DNA of 64,000 bases, from the NCBI RefSeq assembly GCF_006475605.1, contig NZ_SSBC01000010.1:496001-560000 (forward strand). Reading direction: 5' to 3'. Under the pieces are notes generated by a model. The model made no database searches. It saw nothing but the letters and a program-made list of their open reading frames with translations, and was not told where the DNA came from. The position numbers and the translations under genes were made by a program. Shown in pieces: positions 16,774 through 27,312 of the stretch (position 1 is its first letter; each line of letters begins with the position of its first letter). This DNA comes from Asticcacaulis tiandongensis (GTDB taxonomy: Bacteria > Pseudomonadota > Alphaproteobacteria > Caulobacterales > Caulobacteraceae).

Positions 16774-18333
16774 ATGTCGGAAGCCTTTAATATTGAAGCG
16801 GAAACCAAATCCCTGTTCACGGCCCTGCTGGATGCCGCGGATACGGTTGGCAAGAACAAGGTGATCATCGAGGATCAGGACCGCCAGCCCATTACCTATA
16901 AGGATTTCATTCTGCGCACCTTTGTGCTGTCGCGCCTGTTTGACCGTGTCCTGAAGCGTGAAAAGCGTATCGGTCTGATGTTGCCAACCTCCGTGGGTGG
17001 TGCCCTGTCATTTTTTGCGCTGCATGCCCATGGCCGCACGCCGGTAATGATCAATTTCACCTCTGGTCTGGCCAATGTGAAATCGGCCTGCCTGACGGCT
17101 AAGGTCAAGACCGTCATTACGGCGCGCCGGTTTGTCGAACAGGCCAAACTTCAGGAACTGGTTGAAGCCATGGGCCATTTCGTGCGGATTATCTATCTTG
17201 ATGATTTGCGTAAAACCGTAAGCGTGACGGATAAGCTTTACGGCCTAAGGGCCTCAACCTTACCGCGTCTTCATGCTCATCATGCAAAGCCTTCGGATAT
17301 AGGGGTGATTTTGTTCACCTCCGGCAGTTTCGGCACGCCGCGGGGGGTGGTGCTGACCCATGCCAATCTGGTGCTTAATGTCGCCCAGATCAAAACCCAT
17401 ATAGACCTTAAGCCGGAATGGGTCTGCTTTAACCCTATGCCAATTTTCCATTCTCTCGGCCTGACCGGCGGGGTGATTATGCCGTTGCTCAGGGGGCTGC
17501 GCAGTTTTCAGTACCCCTCGCCTCTGCATGTAAAGCAGATTCCGGGGTTACTTAAGGAGACAAAGGCCTCGCTCATATTTTCTACCGACACCTTCCTCAA
17601 CCAGTATGCGCGCAATTCCGAACCGGATGATTTTGCAAGTCTTGAGTTCGTTGTCTGTGGCGCGGAAAAGGTACGCGAAGAGACCCATAAGCTGTTTAAA
17701 GAGCGATATGGCGGCCTTAAGGTGCTGGAAGGATACGGGGTAACCGAGACCTCACCGGTGCTGGCGGTCAATTATCCGCATGACAATCGCCATGGTACGG
17801 TGGGCCACGCCCTGCCCGGCATGCAGCTAAGGCTTGAAATTATTGAAGGTATCCCCGAAGGCGGACGACTGCACGTCAAGGGGCCGAACGTCATGGCCGG
17901 TTATATTGATCTGGAAAATCCCGATCGTATCGAAGCCCCGCATGACGGGTGGCATGATACGGGTGACATAGTAAGCCTCGATAAGGACGGGTTTATCACC
18001 ATTCTTGGTCGCGCCAAACGCTTTGCCAAGATTGCCGGTGAAATGGTGTCCTTGACCGCCGTTGAGCGCATTGCCGATGAGGTCTGGCCCGATAACCGCC
18101 ACGCGGTCGTGGCCTTGCGAGACGACAAGAAAGGCGAACGGCTGGTTCTGATTACCGATCATCCGACCCCTGATCTGGATCGTCTCAGTGACTGGGCGAA
18201 GACGCATGGTACGCCCGCGATTGCCATTCCCAAAAAGCTGGTGAAGGTTGAAGCCATACCGGTTCTGGGGTCAGGCAAGACCGATTACGTCACCTTGCAA
18301 AAGCTGGCAGAAGTGATGGTTGAGGCCGCCTGA
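16774..18333 (+). CDS. AMP-dependent acyl-ACP/acyl-CoA synthetase, Aas C-terminal-domain type
   Basis: ANL-superfamily enzyme that activates a fatty acid with ATP. I use the ATG at 16774 (519 aa); an in-frame GTG at 16729 is possible. Motifs are the P-loop-like LFTSGSFGTPRGVVLTH (residues 180-196, with Arg for the usual Lys), the adenylate-binding GYGVTETSP (320-328), HDTGDIVSLDKDGF and the hinge GRAKRFAKIAGEMVSL. These resemble the synthetase half of E. coli Aas, which reacylates lysophosphatidylethanolamine, but the acyltransferase half is missing. Only about 65 bp separate it from the preceding hydrolase-like lipoprotein, suggesting joint expression and a role in membrane-lipid turnover (inference). 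Confidence 0.8.
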   Translation: MSEAFNIEAETKSLFTALLDAADTVGKNKVIIEDQDRQPITYKDFILRTFVLSRLFDRVLKREKRIGLMLPTSVGGALSFFALHAHGRTPVMINFTSGLANVKSACLTAKVKTVITARRFVEQAKLQELVEAMGHFVRIIYLDDLRKTVSVTDKLYGLRASTLPRLHAHHAKPSDIGVILFTSGSFGTPRGVVLTHANLVLNVAQIKTHIDLKPEWVCFNPMPIFHSLGLTGGVIMPLLRGLRSFQYPSPLHVKQIPGLLKETKASLIFSTDTFLNQYARNSEPDDFASLEFVVCGAEKVREETHKLFKERYGGLKVLEGYGVTETSPVLAVNYPHDNRHGTVGHALPGMQLRLEIIEGIPEGGRLHVKGPNVMAGYIDLENPDRIEAPHDGWHDTGDIVSLDKDGFITILGRAKRFAKIAGEMVSLTAVERIADEVWPDNRHAVVALRDDKKGERLVLITDHPTPDLDRLSDWAKTHGTPAIAIPKKLVKVEAIPVLGSGKTDYVTLQKLAEVMVEAA

Positions 18334-18410
18334 GGCTGTGGCCGGTGCGACAATCTGTCATCAATAGCTTTGCCTTGACAGGGCCTATGGGCTTGCGTAA
18401 GGCCGCAGGT

Positions 18411-18827
18411 ATGGCCATGTACATGCCCAGATTCCTGACCAACGCCTTCCGGAGCGAATTACGCTTCTGGACGATCATGGCTGTGGCGATGGCGATCAGC
18501 GTGCAGGTGTTATTTCCCGCGCATCTGTTTGCCGCCAAGGTCGATGGCTCGGGCTTTATGCTCTGTAATATGGATGCGCCGGCTGTTGATCAGCCGCTGA
18601 TCTCCGCTATTCAGGCTGAGAAAGCGCAAAAAGGCGACGCTATCGGTAAAAAGTGCACCGACTGTGTGTTCCTGTCGATGACGGCCTTACCGCAACCGGA
18701 TCAGGTCTTTACACCGGTTATCTATGTTGCGCTGACACCAGTCCTCACACCTGATCGTGAGTCCGAACGTCCGAAGGCGCGTGCCCCCCCTCGCCCGCAT
18801 TCCTGTGGTCCACCGCAACTTGTCTGA
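18411..18827 (+). CDS. DUF2946-family protein, first gene of a TonB-receptor/PepSY operon
   Basis: About 138 aa from the ATG at 18411, which has TAAGG 8 nt upstream. Earlier starts (GTG 18345, ATG 18387) exist but give an unusually long N-terminus. One hydrophobic segment near residues 20-40 (TIMAVAMAISVQVLFP) could be a signal or anchor. After it come Cys52, a CxxC (Cys82-Cys85 in CTDCVF) and a late Cys132. The C-terminus RAPPRPHSCGPP fits DUF2946. Members often sit beside copper- or siderophore-linked TonB receptors, and the Cys pattern suggests metal or redox handling in the periplasm (inference). A TonB receptor gene follows after 62 bp. Confidence 0.65.
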   Translation: MAMYMPRFLTNAFRSELRFWTIMAVAMAISVQVLFPAHLFAAKVDGSGFMLCNMDAPAVDQPLISAIQAEKAQKGDAIGKKCTDCVFLSMTALPQPDQVFTPVIYVALTPVLTPDRESERPKARAPPRPHSCGPPQLV

Positions 18828-18889
18828 AATCTGAAGCCGTCTGCGCGTGCAGCGCGGACTGATTGACTGTTTCTGACAAGGTTTATTTT

Positions 18890-20953
18890 ATGAAAACCCG
18901 TAATATTGCGTGGCGCAAAAACACTGCGCTGCTGTGTGCTGTATCTGTTATCGCGCTTAATGCCACCGCTGTGCTGGCTGACGATTCTGTCGAAGACATT
19001 CCCACGGTTATCGTCACCGGTTATCTTAATCCCGAAGACCCGCAGGCTGTGCGCGTCACACGTACCAAACTGTCGCGTACCCCCGGTGCGGTATCGGTCG
19101 TGGCCAATGAGACCTATTCAAACAGCTATGCCATGGGTCTGTTTGATACGCTGAAAAACGTCTCGGGCGTCTTTGCGCAAAAGAAGTTCGGTGAAGACGC
19201 GCGCTTCTCTATCCGGGGGTCCGGCATTGGCAACAATATCCATAATCGTGGCTCATGGCTGAGCATTGACGGCATCCCGCTTAATCAGGCCGATGGTTCA
19301 GGCGATTTTCAGGAAATCGACCCTCTGGCGGCCCGCTATGTCGAGGTTTACAAAGGCGGCAATGCCCTGCGCTTTGGCGGATCGCAACTAGGCGGCGCGG
19401 TCAATTTCGTGACCACAAATGGCCAGAATGCCGGTTATCGTACGCTGCTGCGTCTTGAGGGCGGCTCGTTTGGCACGAAGCGCGGGCATCTGGCCTTTGC
19501 CGATACCATCGGTGATTATGATCTTTATTTGTCCACCACAGTGCTTCATGCCGATGGCTGGCGTGATAATGCCGAACAGGATGCCAAACGTATAACCCTG
19601 AATGTCGGCCGCAGCTTTGGCGAAGATCGTTCAGTGCGTCTGATCTTTCAGGGCAATGATCTCGAGCAGCGCATATCCGGCACATTAAGTCTGGCCAATG
19701 CACTGAATAATCCAAAAATCACAACCGCACCTAACTATCCGGATTTGAAATATGGCCGCGATGTCAAATCTTTGCGGACAACCGTGCAGACCGAGTGGCG
19801 GTTAAATGACGACTGGGTGTTTGAAGGGGGTGTCTATGCGGCGTGGAAGCATCTGGTGCATCCCATCGTCATTCATATCGATCAGCAATCGCAAAACTAT
19901 GGCGCGTTTGCCCGCTTTGATGGCAAGGGTATGATCGGGTCAAAGGCCTATGATCTGTTCCTCGGAGCGAATTATCGTAAAGGTCTGGTGGATGCCCACA
20001 CCGCCGCAAATGCAAACGGCGTTGCCGGTATGGTGATGGGTGAAGCGAAGCAAAACGCCGAAAGCTGGGATGTTTTTGCGGAAGGCCGCCTGTTTGTCAC
20101 GGACGAAGTGGCGCTGACGGCGGGTGGCTCCTATGGCTGGACGAAGCGTGACTATGTCAATCATCTGAATGCCGCCAACAGTACATCTAAGGATTTTGAC
20201 TGGTTTGCCCCACGCATCGGCCTTATCTGGCAAAACGCCAATGGTCAGCAGGTCTTTGCCAATGTTACCAAGTCGGTCGAAGCGCCAAACTATGGCGCGC
20301 TGGTGCAGACTCCCTTCCCGCAATTCACTTCGGTTCAGCCTCAGGAAGCTGTGACGGCTGAGATCGGGACGCGGGGCCGCAACGGCCGGTTTATCTGGGA
20401 CATAGCCATCTATCGGACCGAGATTGACGGTGAAATGCTGGCCTTTACGGCAACGCCGGACCTTCCCGGCACCTTCAATGCGGAAAATACCATCCATCAG
20501 GGGCTTGAAGCGGCGCTGGACTGGAAGATCGCTGATATCGGCGGCTGGGTCAGCGTTCTGCGCCAGACCTATACCTGGTCGGATTTCAAGTTCGACAACG
20601 ACAAGACCTACGGCAATGGACAATTGCCCGTGGTGCCGGAACACTATTATCGCGGGGAACTGAGTTTCACTCACGATGATGGCTGGCGCGTTGCGCCCTC
20701 GGTCGAATGGGTACCCGAAGACGTCTGGGTCGATTACACCAATACGAAAACCGCACCCGGCTATACGGTGTGGAATTTGGCGGTGTCCAAGCGCGTAAAC
20801 TCGTCCCTTGAGCTATTTGCCGAAGGCCGCAATCTGGCCGACAAGCGCTATATCTCAAGCGTCAATTCGGTGACTAATTTCGCTTCGCAAGCCGCCTTCT
20901 GGCCCGGTGAGGGGCGCGCCGTTTTCATTGGCCTTAAGCTCACCGGTCAATAG
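18890..20953 (+). CDS. TonB-dependent outer-membrane receptor, FecA-like
   Basis: I start at the ATG at 18890 (687 aa, MKTRNIAWRKNTALLC); AAGG lies 9 nt upstream. A signal peptide ends near AVLADD, followed by a TonB-box-like IPTVIVTGYL. The plug has FGEDARFSIRGSGIGNNIHN, GSWLSIDGIPLNQADGSGDF and YVEVYKGGNALRFGGSQLGG; the barrel ends in FIGLKLTGQ. The lack of an N-terminal signalling extension means no FecR-type surface signalling. Genes on either side, DUF2946 and a PepSY membrane protein, form one transcription unit with it. This points to uptake of a metal chelate followed by reduction or release. The ligand cannot be told from sequence alone. Confidence 0.87.
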   Translation: MKTRNIAWRKNTALLCAVSVIALNATAVLADDSVEDIPTVIVTGYLNPEDPQAVRVTRTKLSRTPGAVSVVANETYSNSYAMGLFDTLKNVSGVFAQKKFGEDARFSIRGSGIGNNIHNRGSWLSIDGIPLNQADGSGDFQEIDPLAARYVEVYKGGNALRFGGSQLGGAVNFVTTNGQNAGYRTLLRLEGGSFGTKRGHLAFADTIGDYDLYLSTTVLHADGWRDNAEQDAKRITLNVGRSFGEDRSVRLIFQGNDLEQRISGTLSLANALNNPKITTAPNYPDLKYGRDVKSLRTTVQTEWRLNDDWVFEGGVYAAWKHLVHPIVIHIDQQSQNYGAFARFDGKGMIGSKAYDLFLGANYRKGLVDAHTAANANGVAGMVMGEAKQNAESWDVFAEGRLFVTDEVALTAGGSYGWTKRDYVNHLNAANSTSKDFDWFAPRIGLIWQNANGQQVFANVTKSVEAPNYGALVQTPFPQFTSVQPQEAVTAEIGTRGRNGRFIWDIAIYRTEIDGEMLAFTATPDLPGTFNAENTIHQGLEAALDWKIADIGGWVSVLRQTYTWSDFKFDNDKTYGNGQLPVVPEHYYRGELSFTHDDGWRVAPSVEWVPEDVWVDYTNTKTAPGYTVWNLAVSKRVNSSLELFAEGRNLADKRYISSVNSVTNFASQAAFWPGEGRAVFIGLKLTGQ

Positions 20954-20962
20954 GAGGTAACC

Positions 20963-22297
20963 ATGTCAAACGAACAGGCCGTCAGAAAAAGCAAACGGGG
21001 CATGATCAATTATCGCATGATCTGGCGCTGGCACTTTTATGCCGGCCTGTTCTGTATCCCGTTTGTGATTATTCTATCGCTTACGGGGCCGATATATCTG
21101 TTCAAGCCGCAGATCGAGGCGGCCATTGACCGCCCCTATAATGCCTTAAGCGGGCAACCCAAAAGCCTTGAGGTGCAGGTTCAGGCAGCGCTTGCCTCCC
21201 TGCCGCACAGCCAGTTTGTTTCCGTTGATGTCCGGCAAGACCTTAATGATGCGGCGCGGGTCACCCTCATGCAGCATGATGAGCGGGTCAGGGTCTATGT
21301 GCATCCCGAAAGCCTTGCCATTCTCAAAACCATCAAAGAAAAAGATCGCTTTTTCAGCATCGTAAAGAACATTCATGGTGAACTGACGATGGGCGAATTT
21401 GGTACGCTGATTGTCGAAACCGCCGCCTCATGGGCGCTGATCATGATCATCACAGGTCTTTATCTGTGGTGGCCGCATCAGGCCCGAGGACTGGCGGGTG
21501 TGCTCTGGCCACGTACCGGACTGGGGCGGAAAATCTTCTGGCGCGATCTGCATGGGGTTGTTGGCATATATGTTTCGGCCTTCGCCATTATCCTGATCCT
21601 GACCGGTCTGCCGTGGACCAATGTCTGGGGGAGTAATTTCCGCAATATCCGTCAGGCCATCGAAACCCATCAGGTACAGGCCGACTGGTCAAGCGGTCGG
21701 GCTGCCGAAAAAGTCACCAACAAAGGCCATCATGGCTGGCATAGCGCCCCGCTTGCGGCCGATTTGAGCCATATCGACATCTACGCGCAGGCGGTACGTG
21801 ACCTTAAGCTGCCGCCACCGGTCGTACTGACCAGCCCGACTGAGCGCACCCCTCACTGGCAGGGCGTGTCGCAGACTCAGAACCGGCCCAGGGGCGTCAC
21901 TGTAAGGCTTGATGCGCACACAGGGGCCATGGTGTCGCGCGAAACCTTTGCCGACAAAAAGATCGTCGATAAGGTGGTGGGTACCGGCATATCCCTGCAT
22001 GAAGGTCAGTTATTCGGGCCGCTCAACCAATTGATTGGCGTTCTGACGGCTCTGGGTCTGATAACACTGTGTGTTTCGGCCATGGTCATGTGGTGGCAGA
22101 GGCGCCCCGATGATCAGACGCTTGGCGTGCCTGCCGCCTTACCGGAGGAACGGTTGGGGTCCGGTTTTGGCATATTGATCGTCATTCTGGGGCTGTTCCT
22201 GCCGATGATGGCGATTACACTTATTGTCATGGCACTGATTGAATTTCTGGTTCTGAAGCGTATCCCGCCGGTGCGGAAGTGGCTCGGCCTCAGGTAA
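20963..22297 (+). CDS. PepSY-associated transmembrane protein (PiuB-like, likely iron-chelate reductase)
   Basis: The 444-aa inner-membrane protein has the PepSY_TM layout. Helix 1 is RMIWRWHFYAGLFCIPFVII; a periplasmic PepSY-like domain follows, then helices near WALIMIITGLYLWWP, GIYVSAFAIILILTGLPW, LIGVLTALGLITLCVS and a C-terminal pair. Conserved histidines at the membrane faces (His24, and those in NIHGEL, WRDLHG and SLHEGQ) are typical and may bind heme or metal. Homologues such as PiuB or FoxB are linked to iron removal from siderophores. GGAGGT directly precedes the start, only 9 bp after the TonB receptor stop. A strong terminator ends the operon. Confidence 0.85.
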   Translation: MSNEQAVRKSKRGMINYRMIWRWHFYAGLFCIPFVIILSLTGPIYLFKPQIEAAIDRPYNALSGQPKSLEVQVQAALASLPHSQFVSVDVRQDLNDAARVTLMQHDERVRVYVHPESLAILKTIKEKDRFFSIVKNIHGELTMGEFGTLIVETAASWALIMIITGLYLWWPHQARGLAGVLWPRTGLGRKIFWRDLHGVVGIYVSAFAIILILTGLPWTNVWGSNFRNIRQAIETHQVQADWSSGRAAEKVTNKGHHGWHSAPLAADLSHIDIYAQAVRDLKLPPPVVLTSPTERTPHWQGVSQTQNRPRGVTVRLDAHTGAMVSRETFADKKIVDKVVGTGISLHEGQLFGPLNQLIGVLTALGLITLCVSAMVMWWQRRPDDQTLGVPAALPEERLGSGFGILIVILGLFLPMMAITLIVMALIEFLVLKRIPPVRKWLGLR

Positions 22298-22298
22298 C

Positions 22299-22333
22299 AA
22301 AAAGCCCCCTCAGGAAACTGAGGGGGCTTTTTT
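22299..22333. terminator. Strong bidirectional terminator between PepSY gene and aspS
   Basis: A perfect stem of about 15 bp (AAAAAGCCCCCTCAG and its complement) closed by a GAAA tetraloop, with A- and T-runs on either side, between convergent genes. Confidence 0.93.
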
Positions 22334-22362
22334 AAGCTACGTCGTTAGGCGCTTTTCGCCGA

Positions 22363-24144
22363 TCAGGAGACCTTGATCGGCAGGGCCGTGCGGATTGACA
22401 GTTCTTTCAACTGCTTGTCATCAACCTCTGACGGGGCCGACATCATCACGTCCTGTCCCTGCTGGTTCAGCGGGAAGGCAATGACTTCGCGGATCGCCGT
22501 CTGACCGGCCAGCAGCATGACGATACGGTCAATACCGGGTGCCAGACCACCGTGCGGCGGTGCGCCATATTTGAAAGCATTAAGCATGCCGCCGAACTGG
22601 GCTTCGACGAACTCTGGGCCATAACCGGCGATTTCAAACGCCTTGAGCATGATGTCCTGCTTATGATTACGGATGGCACCGGAGCACAGTTCATAGCCGT
22701 TACAGACGATATCATACTGATAGGCGAGGATATCGAGCGGGTCTTTGGTCAGAAGCGCCTCCATCTCACCCTGCGGCATGGAGAACGGATTGTGCGAGAA
22801 ATCGACCTTCTTCTCGTCTTCGTTCCATTCAAACATCGGGAAATCGACGATCCAGCAGAAACGGAACTGATCTTCGTCCACCAGTTTGAGATCGGTACCG
22901 ACCTTGGTGCGGGCCGAGCCTGCAAACTTATAGAATACCTTCGGATCACCCGCGGCGAAGAAGGCGGCGTCGCCCTGCCCCAGGCCCAAAGCAGCCATCA
23001 GGCCTTGTGTGGCTTCGGCCCCCAGATTCTTAGCAATCGGCCCGCCCCATGCGCCCTGATCTTCGGACCAGAAGATATAGCCCAGACCCGGCTGACCTTC
23101 GCCTTGCGCCCAGGAATTCATGCGGTCACAGAAAGCTCGCGACCCGCCGCCCTTAGCCGGAATAGCCCAGACCGCATTAGCGGCATTTTCAAGAATACGC
23201 GCAAACAGGCCGAATCCGCCGCCACGGAAATGGTCAGACACGTCCTGCATCTCGATGGGGTTACGCAGGTCGGGCTTATCTGAACCGTACTTGGCAATCG
23301 ATTCCTTATAGGGAATACGCTGGAACGGATAAGGCGAAACGCGTTTGCCTTCACCAAATTCAGTGAACAGACCGTGCATCAGCGGCTCGATCGAGGCGAA
23401 CACGTCTTCCTGTGTGACAAAGCTCATCTCGACATCGAGCTGATAGAACTCAAGCGAACGGTCAGCGCGCAAGTCTTCGTCACGGAAGCAGGGTGCGATC
23501 TGGAAATAACGGTCAAAGCCCGACACCATCAGCAACTGCTTGAACTGCTGCGGCGCCTGAGGCAGGGCATAGAACTTGCCCGGATGCATACGTGACGGCA
23601 CAAGGAAGTCACGCGCGCCTTCGGGCGATGATGCCGTCAGAATCGGGGTTTGGTACTCAAGGAAACCCTGCTCAACCATGCGCGTGCGGATCGATTGAAT
23701 GACACGTGAGCGCAGGACAATATTCTTGTGCAGGGTCTCGCGGCGCAGGTCGAGGAAACGGTTTTTCAGACGGATTTCTTCAGGATATTCCGGCTCACCA
23801 AATACCGGCAGGGGCAGTTCGGCGGCTTCAGAAAGCACTTCGACGTCTGAGACGCGCACTTCGATCTCACCGGTTGGCAGATTGGCGTTTACGGTCTCGG
23901 CTTCACGGGCTACAACCACGCCATCAATGCGGATAACGCTTTCGGCCCGCAGGCGCTCAACCTTGGCAAAGCCTGCGCTTTCGGGGTTGAACACCAGTTG
24001 CGTCAGACCATAGTGGTCGCGCACATCAATAAACAAAAGACCGCCATGGTCACGCTTACGGTGTACCCAGCCCGACAGGCGTACGTTTTGACCGGCATCC
24101 GATAAACGCAGGGCGGCACAGGTATGAGAACGATAAATATGCAT
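22363..24144 (-). CDS. aspS: Aspartate--tRNA(Asp/Asn) ligase
   Basis: Class II synthetase, 593 aa from the ATG at 24144 ([15 protein letters not shown]); the longer frame to 24246 is an unlikely extension. An OB-fold anticodon domain is followed by the catalytic core and the GAD insert. Motif 2 is [18 protein letters not shown] and motif 3 is [16 protein letters not shown]. In the anticodon domain the sequence RKRDHGG places His33 where Pseudomonas aeruginosa AspRS has His31, a residue tied to relaxed tRNA choice. It therefore probably also makes Asp-tRNA-Asn for GatCAB (inference). It is divergent from hdaA across 217 bp in which I see no further feature. Confidence 0.95.
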   Translation of the reverse strand: MHIYRSHTCAALRLSDAGQNVRLSGWVHRKRDHGGLLFIDVRDHYGLTQLVFNPESAGFAKVERLRAESVIRIDGVVVAREAETVNANLPTGEIEVRVSDVEVLSEAAELPLPVFGEPEYPEEIRLKNRFLDLRRETLHKNIVLRSRVIQSIRTRMVEQGFLEYQTPILTASSPEGARDFLVPSRMHPGKFYALPQAPQQFKQLLMVSGFDRYFQIAPCFRDEDLRADRSLEFYQLDVEMSFVTQEDVFASIEPLMHGLFTEFGEGKRVSPYPFQRIPYKESIAKYGSDKPDLRNPIEMQDVSDHFRGGGFGLFARILENAANAVWAIPAKGGGSRAFCDRMNSWAQGEGQPGLGYIFWSEDQGAWGGPIAKNLGAEATQGLMAALGLGQGDAAFFAAGDPKVFYKFAGSARTKVGTDLKLVDEDQFRFCWIVDFPMFEWNEDEKKVDFSHNPFSMPQGEMEALLTKDPLDILAYQYDIVCNGYELCSGAIRNHKQDIMLKAFEIAGYGPEFVEAQFGGMLNAFKYGAPPHGGLAPGIDRIVMLLAGQTAIREVIAFPLNQQGQDVMMSAPSEVDDKQLKELSIRTALPIKVS

Positions 24145-24361
24145 GAAAGTCTCTGAATCCGGCAGACAAAATGTTTGGGCGCAGGACACATGAACCCCGC
24201 GCCTTGTCAAGCTTTTTCGGGAAATGTGAGGGTGAAACGAAGGCACATTTTCCCTGTCTTATCCCCGCTTTAGCCCGCAATTATCAAAACGGCCCACATT
24301 GCCACGCCGCACGGCTCTGCTTACATAGAGTGTACGAACTGCACCGGATTTAAGGCCACTC

Positions 24362-25030
24362 GTGTCTCAGCAACTGCCCCTCGACCTGACAACGCCGTCG
24401 CGCTTTGAAACAAAGGACTATGTCGTTTCAAGCGCCAATGCGGAACTGCATGCGCTTCTGACTGACTATGATGACTGGCTTAATCCGCATCTGTTTCTGG
24501 TCGGGCCGGAAGGTTCGGGCAAGACCCATACGGCGCATGTCTTCGCCCGCCTGTGTGGCGGTCACTATCTGTACGCCGGAGACGATTTACCCCCTGAGGG
24601 CCAATGTTTTGTCGTCGATGACGCGGATATGTTCGATCAGGAAAATCTGTTTCACCTGTGTAACCGAACGGCGGCGGAAAATGGCCGTCTGTTGCTACTG
24701 TCACGCCAACACCCCCTGCAATGGGACATAAAGTTGCCTGACCTCCGGTCGCGGCTTCTGGCCATGCGAATTATCGACATGCCGCAACCGGATGATGAGG
24801 GCATTAAGGCTGTCCTCAAAAGTCGTTTTGCCGCACGAGCCATCACGCCTTCGGATGAGTTTCTCGACTATCTGAGCCGACGCATCGATCGCAGTTTTTC
24901 CGAAATTCAAAAAATTGTCACAGAAATCGAGGCATATGCCGGAGGCCGGGCTTTTACACGTGCTCTGGCCCGTGAATATATTGAAAAGACCGAAAATTTG
25001 TCTTGGTTAAGTGACGGGGATGCGATTTAA
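24362..25030 (+). CDS. hdaA: HdaA, regulatory inactivation of DnaA
   Basis: DnaA-related AAA+ protein that works with the beta clamp to stimulate DnaA ATP hydrolysis and limit replication to once per cycle. The clamp-binding motif QLPLDL is at residues 4-9, and the Walker A-type GPEGSGKTH follows near residue 48. Walker B-like [10 protein letters not shown] and the sensor/arginine-finger region come next. The 222-aa length is normal. The start is GTG, preceded by TAAGG. It heads the order hdaA-ppk-ppx known from Caulobacter. It has no DNA-binding domain IV, which separates it from DnaA. Confidence 0.92.
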   Translation: MSQQLPLDLTTPSRFETKDYVVSSANAELHALLTDYDDWLNPHLFLVGPEGSGKTHTAHVFARLCGGHYLYAGDDLPPEGQCFVVDDADMFDQENLFHLCNRTAAENGRLLLLSRQHPLQWDIKLPDLRSRLLAMRIIDMPQPDDEGIKAVLKSRFAARAITPSDEFLDYLSRRIDRSFSEIQKIVTEIEAYAGGRAFTRALAREYIEKTENLSWLSDGDAI

Positions 25031-25062
25031 TTTCCCCGTTTAATAAGAGGATACAAAACGCC

Positions 25063-27312
25063 ATGTCGGCTCCTGATGCAGTCAAGGAAACATCTGAACT
25101 TTCCGGGGAGCGGCAGATCAATACCGTTAGTGCCGAAGCACCGCATGTGCCTCAGGCTGATCTTGATCTTGATGCGCTCGAAACGCTTGGCGATGCCCTC
25201 TATATCAATCGCGAACTGTCCTGGCTGGCCTTTAACCGGCGGGTGATCGAGGAAGCGGAAAATCCGCGTCATCCTCTTCTGGAGCGGCTGCGGTTCTTAT
25301 CGATTTCAGCCAACAATCTCGATGAATTCTATATGGTTCGGGTCGCCGGTCTTCAGGGACAGGTTCGCGAAGGTGTACGTATCCTGTCCGAGGATGGCCA
25401 TACTCCCGCCGAACAGCTTGAGGCCGTCAATAAGGTCGCCTCAAGCCTGATGCTCAAGCAGCAAAGCATCTGGTCGCGCCTGCGCGAAGAACTGGCCGAA
25501 AGCGGCTTGCAACTTATCGACCATAAGAACATCAATAAGACGGATCGCATCTGGCTGGAAAAACGGTTTAATGAGCAACTGTTTCCGGTTCTGACGCCAC
25601 TGGCGGTTGATCCGGCGCACCCCTTCCCTTTTATACCCAATCTTGGTTTTTCTATTGCGCTCAAACTATTGCGCCGGTCTGATCAGAAATTACTTTATGC
25701 GTTGATTCCCATTCCAACGGGCGTCAAACGGTTCTGGGAAATCGGAAACGTATCGCGTGGATCAAACACCAAGCGCAAATTCATCACCCTTGAAGGGCTG
25801 GTGATGATGTTCGTCAACCAGATTTTCCCAGGCTTTGACATCCTTGGTAAGGGCGTCTTCCGTATCGTACGTGACAGCGATATTGAAATGGAAGAAGAAG
25901 CCGAAGATCTGGTGCGCGAGTTTGAGGCCCTGCTCAAACAAAGGCGTCTGGGGTCTGTGGTACGCGTCAAGATATCGCAAACCATGCCGGATGATCTGCG
26001 CGAGTTCCTGATCGAGCAGCTTCATGCCAAGCCGGAAGATGTCGTTGTTATCAACGGCATATTGGGTATGGCAGAACTGTCTCAGCTCATTCCGCCTGAT
26101 CGTAATGACCTGAAATTCAAGCCCTATACGCCGCGTTTCCCTGAGCGTATTCGCGATTCCGGTGGAGATATATTCTCCGCTATTCGTGAAAAAGACATTC
26201 TGGTTCACCACCCGTTTGAAAGCTTCGATGCGGTGGTGCAGTTCTTACGTCAGTCGGCACGCGATCCGAACGTCATCGCCATCAAGCAGACCCTTTACCG
26301 CACCTCAAAAGACTCGCCGATTGTCGCGGCCCTGATTGAGGCAGCCGAACAGGGGAAAAATGTTACGGCGCTGGTTGAGATCAAGGCGCGTTTTGACGAA
26401 GAGGCGAACCTCAAGTGGGCGCGCGCCATGGAGCGGGCGGGCGTACATGTGGTTTACGGATTTGTTGAGTACAAAACCCATGCAAAACTGTCGGTTGTTG
26501 TCAGACGTGAAGGTGAAAGCTTAAGAACATATTGTCACTTTGGCACCGGAAATTATCACCCGGTAACCGCCAAGGTCTATACCGATCTCAGCCTGTTTAC
26601 AGCTAATCCGGCGCTGGGCCGTGATGCCATGCGCATCTTCAATTTCATCACCGGCTATGCGCGGCCTGATGTAATGGAAAAGCTCTATTTCTCGCCGGTA
26701 ACGTTGAAAAAAGGTTTAACATATCTGATTGATCAGGAAATTCATAACGCCAGAGCGGGTAAGCCTGCGCAGATATGGGCCAAGATGAATTCACTGGTCG
26801 ATCCGGTGATTATCCGCAAGCTTTATCAGGCGTCACAGGCGGGCGTACAGATTGATCTGATTATTCGTGGCATTTGCTGCCTTCGACCGGGGGTGCCCGG
26901 TTATTCGGATAATATTCGCGTGCAATCCATTGTGGGGCGTTTTCTGGAGCATACGCGCATTGTCTGCTTTGGTAACGGTCAGGAACTACCGTCCGATCAG
27001 GCGCGGCTCTATATTTCATCCGCAGACTGGATGAGCCGCAACCTTGATCGTCGGGTTGAGGTGCTGATTCCGGTCGAAAACCCGACCGTGCACCGTCAGG
27101 TTCTGGATCAGATCATGGTTGCCAATATGAACGATGAAGCCCAGACCTGGCATCTCAATTCGGATGGTAGTTATTACCGGCACGATGTGTCACATCTGGA
27201 AAAACCGTTCTCGGCCCACGATTATTTCATGACAAACCCGTCCCTGTCCGGTAGAGGTCGCGGCGTGAAAGATATGCCCCAGGCCTTTGATCATGTCGGT
27301 GTCCGTAAATAG
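25063..27312 (+). CDS. ppk: Polyphosphate kinase 1
   Basis: Polymerises the ATP gamma-phosphate into inorganic polyphosphate and can run in reverse. The 749-aa protein starts after AGAGGA. The N-terminal domain begins [18 protein letters not shown]. The two catalytic histidines are His473 in EYKTHAKLS (autophosphorylation site) and His630 in [23 protein letters not shown] and [18 protein letters not shown] complete the PLD-like active site. It overlaps the ppx start by 20 bp, pairing synthesis and breakdown of polyphosphate in one operon, 32 bp after hdaA. Confidence 0.96.
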   Translation: MSAPDAVKETSELSGERQINTVSAEAPHVPQADLDLDALETLGDALYINRELSWLAFNRRVIEEAENPRHPLLERLRFLSISANNLDEFYMVRVAGLQGQVREGVRILSEDGHTPAEQLEAVNKVASSLMLKQQSIWSRLREELAESGLQLIDHKNINKTDRIWLEKRFNEQLFPVLTPLAVDPAHPFPFIPNLGFSIALKLLRRSDQKLLYALIPIPTGVKRFWEIGNVSRGSNTKRKFITLEGLVMMFVNQIFPGFDILGKGVFRIVRDSDIEMEEEAEDLVREFEALLKQRRLGSVVRVKISQTMPDDLREFLIEQLHAKPEDVVVINGILGMAELSQLIPPDRNDLKFKPYTPRFPERIRDSGGDIFSAIREKDILVHHPFESFDAVVQFLRQSARDPNVIAIKQTLYRTSKDSPIVAALIEAAEQGKNVTALVEIKARFDEEANLKWARAMERAGVHVVYGFVEYKTHAKLSVVVRREGESLRTYCHFGTGNYHPVTAKVYTDLSLFTANPALGRDAMRIFNFITGYARPDVMEKLYFSPVTLKKGLTYLIDQEIHNARAGKPAQIWAKMNSLVDPVIIRKLYQASQAGVQIDLIIRGICCLRPGVPGYSDNIRVQSIVGRFLEHTRIVCFGNGQELPSDQARLYISSADWMSRNLDRRVEVLIPVENPTVHRQVLDQIMVANMNDEAQTWHLNSDGSYYRHDVSHLEKPFSAHDYFMTNPSLSGRGRGVKDMPQAFDHVGVRK

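Noticed and set aside
19940-20674. Long open frame (244 codons) on the minus strand
   Set aside because: It lies inside the well-supported TonB receptor gene on the other strand and has no recognisable domain or ribosome binding site.
22552-23283. Open frame of 243 codons on the plus strand
   Set aside because: It is antisense to the catalytic core of aspS and shows no conserved motif.
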